A stretch of 64,000 bases of DNA from the NCBI RefSeq assembly GCF_900604935.1, contig NZ_UWPC01000002.1:124001-188000 (forward strand). Direction: 5' to 3'. The stretch is from Vaginisenegalia massiliensis. GTDB taxonomy: Bacteria; Bacillota; Bacilli; Lactobacillales; Aerococcaceae. The notes below the pieces were generated by a model, which saw nothing but the letters and a program-made list of their open reading frames with translations, was not told where the DNA came from and did not search any database. Positions 17,334-28,511 of the stretch are shown here, piece by piece. The number at the start of each line of letters is the position of its first letter. The stretch's first letter is position 1. A program made the translations under genes and the position numbers.

Positions 17334-17466
17334 AGAACGAGCTTCCTCACTTTGTTTGGAGTCCAGTTCTAACGTGCAGCTTCAACCTCCACTTTCCAAA
17401 AGTACGCACCAAGCGTTTGCTTGCTTTACGTCTTTTGGAGAAGTGATTCGAAGCTAACCGCACGTT
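17334..17466 (+). promoter_or_regulatory. Structured leader of pnp with a ~96-base imperfect hairpin
   Basis: The arms start AACGTGC (17371) and end GCACGTT (17466). In between AGCTTC pairs with GAAGCT, CACTT with AAGTG and CCAAAAG with CTTTTGG, with small bulges, closing on AAGC-GTTT-GCTT. A smaller AGAAC/GTTCT repeat (17334-17370) precedes it. The pnp start lies 66 bases further on. In enterobacteria a long double-stranded pnp leader is cut by RNase III and then used by PNPase to repress itself; a similar role here is inference. A dispersed repeat element is the alternative. Confidence 0.5.
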
Positions 17467-17532
17467 ATCACTTTGTTGGTTGATATTTGTTTAGTAGTAC
17501 TCCGTGAATTTAATGATAAAAGGAGCGTTTTT

Positions 17533-19641
17533 ATGTCAAGTAAGCAAGTTTTTTCGACGACTTTAGGTGGTCGTCCTTTATCAGTTGAGATTGGCCAATT
17601 AGCTAAGCAAGCCAATGGTGCGGTCTTGGTACGTTATGGGGATACCGTTGTATTATCAGCTGCTGTTGCCTCAAAAAATCCAACAACAGGTGATTTCTTC
17701 CCGTTAACAGTGCATTATGTAGAGAAAATGTACGCGGTAGGAAAAGTTCCTGGTGGTTTTATTAAGCGAGAAGGGCGTCCGTCTGAGAATGCGACATTAA
17801 CTAGCCGTTTAATTGACCGACCATTACGTCCGATGTTCCCTGAGGGAGTTCGAAATGAAATTCAAGTAACCAATACGGTTCTTTCGGTTGATCCTAATAA
17901 TTCACCTGAAATGGCAGCTATGTTAGGGGCTTCATTGGCTTTAGCCGTTTCAGATATTCCTTTTGATGGTCCAGTTGCAGGTGTAAATGTGGGTCGTGTG
18001 GATGGTCAGTTAATCATCAACCCGAGCGAAGAACAAATGGAGTTAACCGATATTGAATTAACTGTAGCGGGTACGGCAACAGCCATCAACATGGTTGAGT
18101 CTTCGGCTAAAGAAGTGTCTGAAAAAGATATGTTGGAAGCTTTATTATTTGGGCATGAAGCGATTAAAGAATTAGTGGCATTCCAAAACGAAGTAGTTGC
18201 TGCCGTCGGTAAAGAAAAATTCGAATTAACCATTGCTGCCATCCGTCCTGAAATTCAAGCTCAAGTGCAAGAACTATACAAGATGAAGATGGTAACAGCT
18301 ATTCAAACAGTTGAGAAAAAGGCTCGTGAAGCGGCGGTTGAAGAAGTGATGGCTGAAGCGATGACCTACTTTGAAGAAAAATTCCAAGATGAAGCAGAGA
18401 AAGAAGCTTTCCTTAAAGATGTTTCAGCAGCTTTACATGATTTAGAGAAAGATGAAGTCCGTCGTTTAATTACCAAGGAACGTGTGCGTCCTGATGGTCG
18501 TAAAATCGATGAGATTCGGCCATTAGATGCGGAGGCTGGTTTACTTCCACGGGTTCATGGTTCTGGTTTATTCACTCGTGGACAAACCCAAGCCTTGACC
18601 GCAGCAACTTTAGCTCCTTTAGGCGAATATCAAGTGATTGATGGCTTAGGTAGCGAAGACAAGAAACGCTTTATTCATCATTACAATTTCCCTAACTTCT
18701 CTGTTGGTGAAACTGGACGGGTAGGAAGTCCAGGTCGCCGTGAGATTGGTCATGGAGCGCTTGGCGAACGGGCTTTAAAACAAGTTATTCCATCTCCAGA
18801 AGATTTCCCATATATGATTCGTTTAGTTTCCGAAGTTTTGGAATCGAATGGTTCGTCTTCGCAAGCTTCTATCTGTGCAGGAACTTTGGCCTTGATGGAT
18901 GCAGGTGTGCCAATTAAGGCTCCTGTAGCCGGTATCGCTATGGGCTTAGTGATGGAAGGCCTAGACTATACTGTATTAACCGATATTCAAGGTCTAGAAG
19001 ACCATCTAGGGGATATGGACTTTAAAGTAGCGGGGACCACTGAAGGGATTACGGCTTTACAAATGGACATTAAGATTCAAGGAATTACGGAAGCTATCTT
19101 GACTGAAGCTTTGGATCAAGCGCAAAAAGCACGTCTTGAAATCCTTAAAGTCATTACCGATGTCTTACCTGAACCTCGCAAAGAGTTAAGCCCATATGCA
19201 CCGAAAATCGACCTTATTATGATTGATCCAGAGAAAATCAAAGTAGTCATTGGCCGTGGTGGGGAAACTATCAACTCAATCATTGACCAAACAGGTGTGA
19301 AGATTGACATTGACCAAACAGGTATCGTAAGCATCGCTTCAACAGATCAAGTCATGATTGACAAAGCCAAAGCGATGATTGAAGCTTTAGTTAAAGAAGC
19401 TAAGGTTGGCGAAGTATATGAAGGCGTTGTGAAACGAATTGAAAAATTTGGCGCGTTCGTAGAAATTTTACCAGGTAAAGATGGCCTAGTGCATATTTCT
19501 GAGTTGGAACACCGCCGGGTTAACCAGGTGGAAGATGTTCTGAAATTAGGCGATAAAGTCCAAGTCAAAGTGATTGAGATTGACAAACAAGGGCGGATTA
19601 ACTTATCACGCAAAGCTCTTATTGAAAAAGAACAAGCTTAA
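17533..19641 (+). CDS. pnp: Polynucleotide phosphorylase
   Basis: 702 residues. Two RNase PH domains (about 10-140 and 320-545), the helical linker, a KH domain ([16 protein letters not shown], about 565-610) and an S1 domain ([20 protein letters not shown], about 622-690). The enzyme degrades RNA 3' to 5' using phosphate and is a core part of Gram-positive RNA decay. The ATG at 17533 has AAAAGGAG seven bases ahead; earlier in-frame codons lack a site and extend beyond the family N terminus. It is linked physically to a J-type RNase gene downstream. Confidence 0.97.
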   Translation: MSSKQVFSTTLGGRPLSVEIGQLAKQANGAVLVRYGDTVVLSAAVASKNPTTGDFFPLTVHYVEKMYAVGKVPGGFIKREGRPSENATLTSRLIDRPLRPMFPEGVRNEIQVTNTVLSVDPNNSPEMAAMLGASLALAVSDIPFDGPVAGVNVGRVDGQLIINPSEEQMELTDIELTVAGTATAINMVESSAKEVSEKDMLEALLFGHEAIKELVAFQNEVVAAVGKEKFELTIAAIRPEIQAQVQELYKMKMVTAIQTVEKKAREAAVEEVMAEAMTYFEEKFQDEAEKEAFLKDVSAALHDLEKDEVRRLITKERVRPDGRKIDEIRPLDAEAGLLPRVHGSGLFTRGQTQALTAATLAPLGEYQVIDGLGSEDKKRFIHHYNFPNFSVGETGRVGSPGRREIGHGALGERALKQVIPSPEDFPYMIRLVSEVLESNGSSSQASICAGTLALMDAGVPIKAPVAGIAMGLVMEGLDYTVLTDIQGLEDHLGDMDFKVAGTTEGITALQMDIKIQGITEAILTEALDQAQKARLEILKVITDVLPEPRKELSPYAPKIDLIMIDPEKIKVVIGRGGETINSIIDQTGVKIDIDQTGIVSIASTDQVMIDKAKAMIEALVKEAKVGEVYEGVVKRIEKFGAFVEILPGKDGLVHISELEHRRVNQVEDVLKLGDKVQVKVIEIDKQGRINLSRKALIEKEQA

Positions 19642-19667
19642 GATTGAACGATAAGTGTCTAAGTGTA

Positions 19668-19705
19668 GAAAGACCGTTTTGCAAAAGCAAAACGGTCTTT
19701 GTTGT
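19668..19705 (+). terminator. Terminator of pnp
   Basis: AAAGACCGTTTTGC and GCAAAACGGTCTTT pair perfectly around AAAA, followed by TGTTGTT. Confidence 0.85.
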
Positions 19706-19824
19706 TAGAAATGGCCCGCAAAGAATCTTTCAGTAACCTGAAAATGATTACTTTATTGTATTAATGGTTTAAGCTTAAACTAGGACAAGGACGAAGAACT
19801 CTGGTTTTTTATTAGAGGGAAACT

Positions 19825-19834
19825 ATGCTATAAT
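19825..19834 (+). promoter_or_regulatory. Extended -10 promoter of the RNase J gene
   Basis: ATGCTATAAT is a perfect extended -10 (TG-N-TATAAT), 52 bases ahead of the start codon. No good -35 is seen, as is common with extended -10 promoters. Confidence 0.6.
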
Positions 19835-19885
19835 ATCAGAGAATATGTCGATATCAAGCGACAAGAGATTAAATTGAGGTGTAAA

Positions 19886-21568
19886 ATGACTGATATAAAG
19901 ATTATCCCTTTAGGGGGTGTCCGTGAAAACGGCAAAAATTTGTTTGTAGTAGAGGTTGATGAGTCAATCTTTGTTTTGGATTGTGGTTTAGTCTTTCCCG
20001 AAGATGAATTATTAGGTATTGATGTTGTCATTCCTGATTTTTCTTATTTAGAAGAGAATGCTGAGCGAGTAGTGGGTATTTTCTTAACCCATGGACATGC
20101 AGATGCAGTCGGAGCTTTACCTTATTTGTTAGAGTTAGTAGATGTACCCGTTTTTGGTACAGAATTGACCATTCAATTAGCTAGTATCTCGGCTAAGTCA
20201 CAAGGCTTGGAAGACCGCTTAGAGAATTTCTACAAAATTGATGAAGAAACTGAAATTGAGTTTGATAATGTTACGGTAAGTTTCTTCAAAACGACCCATA
20301 CCATTCCTGATTCCGTCGGTATTGTTTTGAATACCAGTAAAGGAGCCATCGTCTATACAGGTGACTTTAAGTTTGATCCAAGTTCCAATGATTTATATCA
20401 AACGGATTTTGGTCGTTTAACCGATATTGGTGAAGCGGGTGTCTTAGCATTATTAAGTGATTCTGCTGAAGCGGAAAGTCCCGTAGAAAATGTGAGTGAC
20501 TTGAAGATTTCCGAAGATATGACTGAAATATTCCGTAATGCAGAAGGCCGAATTATTGTAGCTTGTGTGGGTTCAAATATTATTCGTATCCAACAAGTCC
20601 TTGATGCAGCTCATGCTTCTGGTCGAACTATTTTTATCGCTGGTGAAGAGCTATATGATATTGTTGACACGGCCATCAAACTTGATAAGATTCGCATACC
20701 TAGTAAGAATGTCATTGGCGATATTGCCAAATTGAAGACAATGGCAGATGATAAAGTCATCGTTTTAGAGACAGGTAATACTGGTGAACCGATTAAGAGT
20801 TTACAATTGATGGCGACTAACCGTCATCCACAAGTAGCTTTGAAAGAAGGGGACTTGGTTCTCTTTGCTTCTACTCCATCGATTGCCATGGAAACAACCA
20901 TGGCCCGCACTAAGGATATGATTTATCGGGTAGGGGCTTCGGTTCAAACCATTACCGATAACTATAAAACATCGGGTCACGGAACGCCTCATGATTTGAA
21001 ATTAATGCTGAACTTTATGAAGCCTAAATACTTTATTCCTGTCAATGGGGAATATCGTATGCTAGCAGCCCATGCTGAATTAGCTAGTCAAGTGGGCTAC
21101 CAAGCGGATCAGATCTTTTTACCAGCCTTAGGTGATGTGATTGATTATCATAAAGGTCAAATGACGATGACTAATAAAGTTGTTGCCGGCAATGTGCTTG
21201 TTGATGGTATTGGTGTGGGTGATATCGGTAATGTTGTTTTACGTGATCGCCGCATCTTAAGTGAAGATGGTATTTTCGTGGTGGTCGCAACGATTTCACG
21301 TCGTTTAAAGACCGTCTTAGTGGGACCGCAAATTACATCACGTGGTTTTGTTTATATGAAAGCTTCGACTGACTTAATTGAAGCTTGCTCGGACATGACC
21401 TTAGAAGTTCTTGAAAAACATTTGGCGAGTGATGCCTTTGATTGGTCTGAACTAAAAGCTGATTTACGTGAACAGATTGGAAAATATTTGTTCAAAGAAA
21501 CCAAACGACGTCCTGTAGTATTGCCGATTATCATGGAGGCTTCTAACTACAAACCCCAAGAACAATAG
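19886..21568 (+). CDS. rnjB: Ribonuclease J, J2 type
   Basis: 560 residues. Metallo-beta-lactamase/beta-CASP nuclease: FLTHGHADAVGALPYLL, TTHTIPDSVG, TGDFKFDP, and the beta-CASP motif KTSGHGTPHDLKL. The canonical metal motif HxHxDH is broken: the sixth position is alanine (HGHADA). That loss is typical of RNase J2, the less active partner of J1 in Firmicutes (from knowledge of the family), hence rnjB. Start ATG at 19886 follows GAGGTG; a TTG at 19874 overlaps that site. It lies behind pnp and is followed after 11 bases by a thiamine transporter gene. Confidence 0.85.
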   Translation: MTDIKIIPLGGVRENGKNLFVVEVDESIFVLDCGLVFPEDELLGIDVVIPDFSYLEENAERVVGIFLTHGHADAVGALPYLLELVDVPVFGTELTIQLASISAKSQGLEDRLENFYKIDEETEIEFDNVTVSFFKTTHTIPDSVGIVLNTSKGAIVYTGDFKFDPSSNDLYQTDFGRLTDIGEAGVLALLSDSAEAESPVENVSDLKISEDMTEIFRNAEGRIIVACVGSNIIRIQQVLDAAHASGRTIFIAGEELYDIVDTAIKLDKIRIPSKNVIGDIAKLKTMADDKVIVLETGNTGEPIKSLQLMATNRHPQVALKEGDLVLFASTPSIAMETTMARTKDMIYRVGASVQTITDNYKTSGHGTPHDLKLMLNFMKPKYFIPVNGEYRMLAAHAELASQVGYQADQIFLPALGDVIDYHKGQMTMTNKVVAGNVLVDGIGVGDIGNVVLRDRRILSEDGIFVVVATISRRLKTVLVGPQITSRGFVYMKASTDLIEACSDMTLEVLEKHLASDAFDWSELKADLREQIGKYLFKETKRRPVVLPIIMEASNYKPQEQ

Positions 21569-21579
21569 GAGGAATGTCG

Positions 21580-22179
21580 ATGAATGCTAGAAGCAAACGT
21601 TTGATGATTGATATTGTAATAAGTCTTTTCTGTGTAGTGATACTGTCATATGTGACTCAACTTGCTGATAAGCACGTGTCCAATTATCTAGGGTTAATTT
21701 CTATTCTACCCGTTATCTGGGTGGCCCTCCGCCATGGTTGGGCTACTGGTGTCTTCCTAGGAGGACTATCGGGTCTAGTGGTAGGGTTATTTCAAGGACA
21801 GGCCACTCATTGGCAAATTTGGGTGATTAGCACCATCCTTCCGCTCATGTTGGCGGGAGTGGCAGGTCTCTTTGCTAAATATACGCAAAAGACGCTGAAT
21901 AACCGTCGTTATTCATCCACATTCTTGAATATCGGAACAGGTTCGTTCTTGGCAAGTCTTTTAGCAGGAGTAGTTAAAGGCCCCATTAGCCGCTTATCAC
22001 TCGCTCAAACGGAAGCCTTCAATTGGTCAGATCCTAATTTATGGATCCAGATGGGTCTGTCTTTTGTTATAGGGACGCTAATCTTATGTATGATGGCTAA
22101 AGCTAAAGCGAGTTTATTAATACCTAAACGCAGTAAATACTTATCACGACGTGAAACGTCTTCTTTATTAAATGATTAA
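21580..22179 (+). CDS. thiT: ThiT-like thiamine transporter S component (ECF type)
   Basis: 199 residues, about six membrane helices. The stretch ILPVIWVALRHGWATGVFLGG and the later PLMLAGVAGLFAKYTQK correspond to IPILLLSLRRGLxxGLxGG and LGIAGLFRQKT of lactococcal ThiT (from memory), so this is a divergent S component that would use a shared ECF module encoded elsewhere. The ATG at 21580 is preferred to that at 21574 because AGGAGG ends only one base before the latter. There is no thiamine riboswitch; it is coupled to the RNase J gene. A thiamine pyrophosphokinase gene is also in this window (44034). Confidence 0.6.
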   Translation: MNARSKRLMIDIVISLFCVVILSYVTQLADKHVSNYLGLISILPVIWVALRHGWATGVFLGGLSGLVVGLFQGQATHWQIWVISTILPLMLAGVAGLFAKYTQKTLNNRRYSSTFLNIGTGSFLASLLAGVVKGPISRLSLAQTEAFNWSDPNLWIQMGLSFVIGTLILCMMAKAKASLLIPKRSKYLSRRETSSLLND

Positions 22180-22223
22180 AAAAGAATAGCCAACCCGGAT
22201 AGGACGGGTTGGCTATTCTTTTT
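22178..22223. terminator. Bidirectional terminator between thiT-like gene and the SOS gene
   Basis: A 19-bp perfect stem (AAAAAGAATAGCCAACCCG and its complement) with a seven-base loop, A-run on the left and T-run on the right. Confidence 0.92.
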
Positions 22224-22228
22224 AGATA

Positions 22229-22576
22229 CTAAGCAATATTGGCAGATACACTTAGTATTTGGTCTAACAAAAGTAAATAATGGCGGTTAGAGTCTAGCTC
22301 TTTTACCGCAATGCGTCGATCAGCTTGAACAGTAGAAACGACGGTGACAAGCCGATGAGATTGTTGAATCTGATTATCATCTTCATAGAATTCAAAACAA
22401 ATTTTTAAAGGCTTTTGAGAAACATAGTGGTGATGAAGTTTTTGCTCAACTTGATGAAGGGGCATGATGAAGCGTTGAACTTTACTTTCTTCCTCCTCTT
22501 GAAAGAAGGGTTTGAAGGCATGATGAATATGTTTGACAAGGCGATTAGAGGAAGAAAAGTTAACAGGCAATTCCAT
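22229..22576 (-). CDS. Unknown 115-residue protein under an SOS promoter
   Basis: No family recognised with confidence. The N-terminal third is basic with a glutamate cluster (FFQEEEESKVQRF), the middle is histidine/glutamine-rich (HQVEQKLHHHY) and the rest looks like beta strands (LKICFEFYEDD, HRLVTVVSTVQ, HYLLLLDQILSV). It is faintly like YolD-type proteins that accompany SOS-induced Y-family polymerases, but that is weak. ATG at 22576 has AAAGGAG nine bases ahead; the longer frame to 22714 starts outside the promoter and cannot be translated from it. Its promoter carries two LexA boxes, so it should be induced by DNA damage. It stands alone, with terminators on both sides. Confidence 0.75.
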   Translation of the reverse strand: MELPVNFSSSNRLVKHIHHAFKPFFQEEEESKVQRFIMPLHQVEQKLHHHYVSQKPLKICFEFYEDDNQIQQSHRLVTVVSTVQADRRIAVKELDSNRHYLLLLDQILSVSANIA

Positions 22577-22618
22577 ATGATCAAGCTCCTTTATATAATG
22601 AGTATATATTATTACAGG

Positions 22619-22632
22619 CGAACATCTGTTTG
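22619..22632 (-). promoter_or_regulatory. LexA (SOS) box, distal
   Basis: CGAACATCTGTTTG fits the Gram-positive LexA consensus CGAACRNRYGTTYG at 13 of 14 positions. It lies about 10 bases downstream of the -10 box of the unknown gene. Confidence 0.75.
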
Positions 22633-22639
22633 TGTTTAT

Positions 22640-22668
22640 AGTATACGAACAAATGTTCCGTTTGTCAA
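22640..22668 (-). promoter_or_regulatory. SOS promoter with a LexA box in the spacer
   Basis: On the minus strand a perfect TTGACA, exactly 17 bases, then TATACT. The spacer holds GGAACATTTGTTCG (22646-22659), which reads CGAACAAATGTTCC on the plus strand and matches the LexA consensus at 13 of 14 positions. A repressor on it would cover both core boxes. Confidence 0.85.
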
Positions 22669-22696
22669 CAAGTGAATTCAAATTTTTTTGATAAGC

Positions 22697-22724
22697 ACAA
22701 AAAAGCCCTAGCATAAGCTAGGGC
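22697..22724 (-). terminator. Terminator of the YheO/DauR-type regulator
   Basis: On the minus strand GCCCTAGC-TTAT-GCTAGGGC followed by TTTTTTGTG. Confidence 0.9.
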
Positions 22725-22768
22725 AAAGAAACTGCGTAAATAAAAATTTGATTTGAATTGGATAAATT

Positions 22769-23464
22769 TTATTTGTTTCGTTTATTAACAATCTTTAAGT
22801 AACGGTAGATACTTGGTTCAGATACGTTTAACATTTCGGCTACTTGGGATACGGCCCCTTTTAATTGGAAGATACCTTTACGTTCTAGTTTTTCAACGAT
22901 ATCTATTTTAGCTTCTTGGCTTAAACTAAGGGTTCCTTCAAGAATATCGGGATCGATTACTTCGCCGATAATATCTTTCATACTATTCGATAAAATTTCA
23001 ACAAACTCTTCTTCGCCTTCCGCTTGACCTTCAGTATGGAATTGAGGAATTTCACCTGGTCCGCTACTTGTCACTGGAGCTTGAGAATTAATTAAGTTCA
23101 TGATGTCTTTAGAAAGTTGCTGATATTTTGAATAGTCATTGTTAATACAAAGCATTCCTTCTAAGTTGCCTTCTTCATCTTTTAAGTAAAAGGTAGATCC
23201 TAAAATAGCATCGTGTCCTTTTACCTTGGCTTTATAGTTCGCAATATAGTCATTGTCGTAATAAGCTTTGTTACGCATTAATTCTAAAGCGAAACCGGTG
23301 AGTGGAGAATCCGTCGTCCGGCCACTGATATGATTATTAACGATGGAAGCAATATGAGACTCGTTGCCTTCTAAAATATGGAGAATAATCTCATAATTGG
23401 GTCCCAAGGTTGCACCGAGAAATTTAGTTAAATTTATGTAATTCTCTAAACGATATTTGTCCAT
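22769..23464 (-). CDS. YheO/DauR-type PAS-like transcriptional regulator
   Basis: 231 residues. The N-terminal 115 residues are a YheO-like PAS-type domain (FLGATLGPNYEIILHIL, LGSTFYLKDEEGNLEGMLCINND). A low-complexity acidic linker follows, then a C-terminal helix-turn-helix (QLKGAVSQVAEMLNVSEPSIYRYLK). Members such as DauR control amino acid catabolism, but many are uncharacterised. ATG at 23464 has GGAGG eight bases ahead; the in-frame ATG 15 bases upstream is part of that site. It is divergent from the V-ATPase operon, with an inverted repeat between them, so control of that operon or of itself is possible. Confidence 0.85.
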   Translation of the reverse strand: MDKYRLENYINLTKFLGATLGPNYEIILHILEGNESHIASIVNNHISGRTTDSPLTGFALELMRNKAYYDNDYIANYKAKVKGHDAILGSTFYLKDEEGNLEGMLCINNDYSKYQQLSKDIMNLINSQAPVTSSGPGEIPQFHTEGQAEGEEEFVEILSNSMKDIIGEVIDPDILEGTLSLSQEAKIDIVEKLERKGIFQLKGAVSQVAEMLNVSEPSIYRYLKIVNKRNK

Positions 23465-23770
23465 GGAAGGATCCTCCATTCATTATTTTCAGTTATTTAT
23501 AATCAATTTATCATAATATGAGAGAAAAATCACTTAAAATTTAGCAAACCTTTTCATTATGCTAAATTTACCTAGTTTATTTATTAGAATATTGCAGAAA
23601 ATTATTGAATGGGGAATATAAAGGTATATAATTTATTTTAAATATTTAATTTAAAAAGCTAGTCAGCTTTACTCCTTTCTACTGAAAATAACAAGGGGTT
23701 TGACTGTTGGAAAAGGGCATACTTTGTTATACTGAAGGAGTACTTTGATTTGCAAGGAGGTGTTGAAACG
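23465..23770. promoter_or_regulatory. Divergent control region, regulator gene and V-ATPase operon
   Basis: 306 very AT-rich bases. AAATTTAGC (23537-23545) is perfectly inverted at 23561-23569 around a 15-base loop, a candidate operator. Towards the ATPase genes lies an extended -10 TGTTATACT (23726-23733, less surely paired with a weak -35 TGTTGG at 23705), 38 bases before the first start codon. Confidence 0.5.
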
Positions 23771-24083
23771 ATGGCCAATACAACATTAGATGAGATGCAA
23801 TTAATTGAAGAAGAAGTTAATCACATTTTGCAAGATTACGATCAACAGATTGCAGCATCGCAAGCATCAATTCAAGAGAAATTGACCAAGGTCGCTGACC
23901 AATATGATCAAGAAACGCAAGTGCAAGTAGCAAACTTAGAAGTGAACTATCAGCAAGAACGTCAGGACTTGCAAATGAAGGTGGATCAAACCATCGCAGA
24001 CAATCAAGCAAAGATTGATGCGGCCTTAACAGATCGCAAAGCAGATTTGATACGTCAAATAGTGGAAGAGGTGGTAGAGAAAT

Positions 24084-24094
<11 letters not shown>
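23771..24094 (+). CDS. ntpF: V-type ATPase subunit NtpF (peripheral stalk, G/H subunit)
   Basis: 107 residues, charged, long heptad-type helix throughout (IQEKLTKVADQYDQETQVQVANLEVNYQQERQDLQ), as expected of the coiled-coil stalk partner of NtpE. First gene of a nine-gene operon whose order F-I-K-E-C-G-A-B-D matches the Enterococcus hirae ntp operon. ATG at 23771 has GGAGG ten bases upstream; an earlier TTG lies before that site. Overlaps ntpI by 11 bases. Confidence 0.85.
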
Positions 24095-26571
<2,477 letters not shown>

Positions 26572-26586
26572 AAAGGACCAGTAAGC

Positions 26587-27159
26587 ATGAGCGATTTAAA
26601 TGCCTTAAAAGAAACTCTTTTAGCGCAAGCTCGTGAGCAAGGCCAAGCTAAATTAGCAGCAGCTGTCAAAGAACATGAACTTGCTTTCCAACAACAAGAG
26701 CATGACTTACTTGCTGAACGGGCTAATCGGCGTCAACATCAATTGAATGAAGTCACTAATCAACATCAACGTCAACTTCAACAATTAAAGAATCAAGAGC
26801 GTCAATCTTCGCTAAAAAGCAAACAAGAAGTCTTGAACCAATTGTTCGAGGGCGCTTTAACGATGATGACTGAGTGGAGTTCTTCAGAACATATAGCCTT
26901 CTTTGAGCGTGTGATATCTCAATATAAAGATCAGCCCCTAGATTTAATCCTAGGTGAGCAGACAAAAGATGCCTTTACTGACATAGATTTAAGTCGATAT
27001 CCACATTTAAGCGTGAATCCGGAACCGATTAAAGGTCAAGCCGGATTTGTCTTAAGTGATGGTAAAGTCGAGTACAACTATCTATATCAAAGTTTAATTA
27101 ATGATACACGACAAGATACAAGCTTGAAATTAGCCAATCAAGTATTTGAAGAAGCCTAA
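26587..27159 (+). CDS. ntpE: V-type ATPase subunit E (peripheral stalk)
   Basis: 190 residues. N-terminal 90 residues form a long charged helix (EQGQAKLAAAVKEHELAFQQQEHDLLAER) that pairs with NtpF; the C-terminal part is a small globular head ending DTRQDTSLKLANQVFEEA, which should sit on the A/B ring. GGACCAG/AAAGGA upstream serves as ribosome site. Confidence 0.9.
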   Translation: MSDLNALKETLLAQAREQGQAKLAAAVKEHELAFQQQEHDLLAERANRRQHQLNEVTNQHQRQLQQLKNQERQSSLKSKQEVLNQLFEGALTMMTEWSSSEHIAFFERVISQYKDQPLDLILGEQTKDAFTDIDLSRYPHLSVNPEPIKGQAGFVLSDGKVEYNYLYQSLINDTRQDTSLKLANQVFEEA

Positions 27160-27173
27160 AGGAGGGGACGAAT

Positions 27174-28187
27174 ATGAACGCTAGTGAATTTTCACAGGTA
27201 AACACCTCAATTAGCGTCAGAGAACGAACTTTCTTAACGGGTGAACAGTTGAAGCAGATGTTAGCAGCGAGCGACAATGAGACATTATCCTTGCAACTAG
27301 CTAATTCAAACTATCATATTTCAGCGGCTGATTTAAGTAAACCCGACCAAATTGAAAAAGCTTTAATGACGGCATTAGCCCAAGAATATCAATTTGCTTA
27401 TCAAGAGGCACCTGATAAGAGGGTAGTGGATATTTTCGCTTTAAAATACACCTACCATAATTTGAAATGCTTATTGAAAGCTCGGGCAACTGATTTCGAT
27501 TTGTCTTCGTTGCTCATTCCAATTGGAGCATATGACATGGCAGATTTAACCTATTTAGTCTCGTCTTTACAATCATCAGCTTGTGATCCAATTCTCGTTG
27601 ATGAAGTTCAGGATGCTTGGCGGGATTACCAAGAATATCGAGATCTAAAAGCCATTGATTTAGGAATGGATTACGCTTATTTCCATCATTTAAGAAAGAT
27701 TGAACAGGCAATAGACCATCCGCCTATTAGTGAATTAGTCAATGCCATGATTGACTTTTATAATATCATTGCTGCCAAACGCGCAAATGAACAAGGTAAA
27801 CCTAATTCTTTTACCTACAAAGTGATGTCAAATAGTTCTCAACAAGAGATGGCCGACTTAAACCGTTTTGTTCAAGATGATCTGTTAGCCACTTGGTTTA
27901 GTCCAATGAACTTGATTGATTTTGGCCATCAATTTGATGAGTCGATTAATCGAATGAAACAAGCAACTGTAACGGCTAGTGAACTAGAACGAGTTCGTGA
28001 TCGCTTCTTGCAAGCCTTGTTGGACCGTTCTAAACTCGATAGCATGGGGCCTATGCCGCTTTTACGCTATCTTTATGGTAAAGAGATGGAAGTCAGCAAT
28101 TTACGTTTGATTTTAACCGGCAAGGCCAATAGTTTAAGTCAAGACCAATTAATAGAAAGGATGAAACCTGTTTATGGCGAATCATGA
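27174..28187 (+). CDS. ntpC: V-type ATPase subunit C (d-type, rotor-stalk connector)
   Basis: 337 residues, almost all helical, without membrane segments. FALKYTYHNLKCLLKARATD is the family's central KxDxHNLKxLLKAR-type motif. The subunit links the rotor ring to the central stalk. AGGAGGGGACGAAT precedes the ATG. Overlaps the next gene by 14 bases. Confidence 0.92.
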   Translation: MNASEFSQVNTSISVRERTFLTGEQLKQMLAASDNETLSLQLANSNYHISAADLSKPDQIEKALMTALAQEYQFAYQEAPDKRVVDIFALKYTYHNLKCLLKARATDFDLSSLLIPIGAYDMADLTYLVSSLQSSACDPILVDEVQDAWRDYQEYRDLKAIDLGMDYAYFHHLRKIEQAIDHPPISELVNAMIDFYNIIAAKRANEQGKPNSFTYKVMSNSSQQEMADLNRFVQDDLLATWFSPMNLIDFGHQFDESINRMKQATVTASELERVRDRFLQALLDRSKLDSMGPMPLLRYLYGKEMEVSNLRLILTGKANSLSQDQLIERMKPVYGES

Positions 28188-28494
28188 GCTTAAAATAGGC
28201 GTGGTCGGCAATCGCGATGCTATCTTGCCATTCCGTTTGGTTGGCCTACAGATTCATCCGGTTACGACGGGCCAAGAAGCGCGGACGACCATTGATCGCC
28301 TAGCCAAAGAAGACTATGGCATAATCTATTTGACTGAAGATTATGCCCAATTAATACCTGAAACGATTGCCTATTATGATACGGTTCCAACACCGGCTTT
28401 AATCTTGATTCCGACGCATCATGGATCCCTAGGGATAGGCTTACAGCGCGTGCAAGATAATGTCGAAAAAGCGGTTGGACAAAATATTTTATAA
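28174..28494 (+). CDS. ntpG: V-type ATPase subunit F (NtpG)
   Basis: 106 residues, a Rossmann-like small subunit: KIGVVGNRDAILPFRLVGLQ, IIYLTEDYAQLIPETI and ALILIPTHHGSLGIG, the last two being the known F-subunit pattern. It sits on the central stalk with subunit D. The start lies within the end of ntpC. Confidence 0.92.
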   Translation: MANHELKIGVVGNRDAILPFRLVGLQIHPVTTGQEARTTIDRLAKEDYGIIYLTEDYAQLIPETIAYYDTVPTPALILIPTHHGSLGIGLQRVQDNVEKAVGQNIL

Positions 28495-28511
28495 GATAAG
28501 GAGGGAATGGA

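Noticed and set aside
21569-21580. TPP riboswitch ahead of the ThiT-like gene
   Set aside because: Only 11 bases separate it from the RNase J gene, leaving no room.
22415-22675. Plus-strand frame across the SOS promoter
   Set aside because: It is antisense to the 115-residue gene and its promoter, with no ribosome site.
22577-22714. N-terminal extension of the SOS-controlled protein
   Set aside because: It would start upstream of the -35 box and include the promoter; the ATG at 22576 has its own AAAGGAG.
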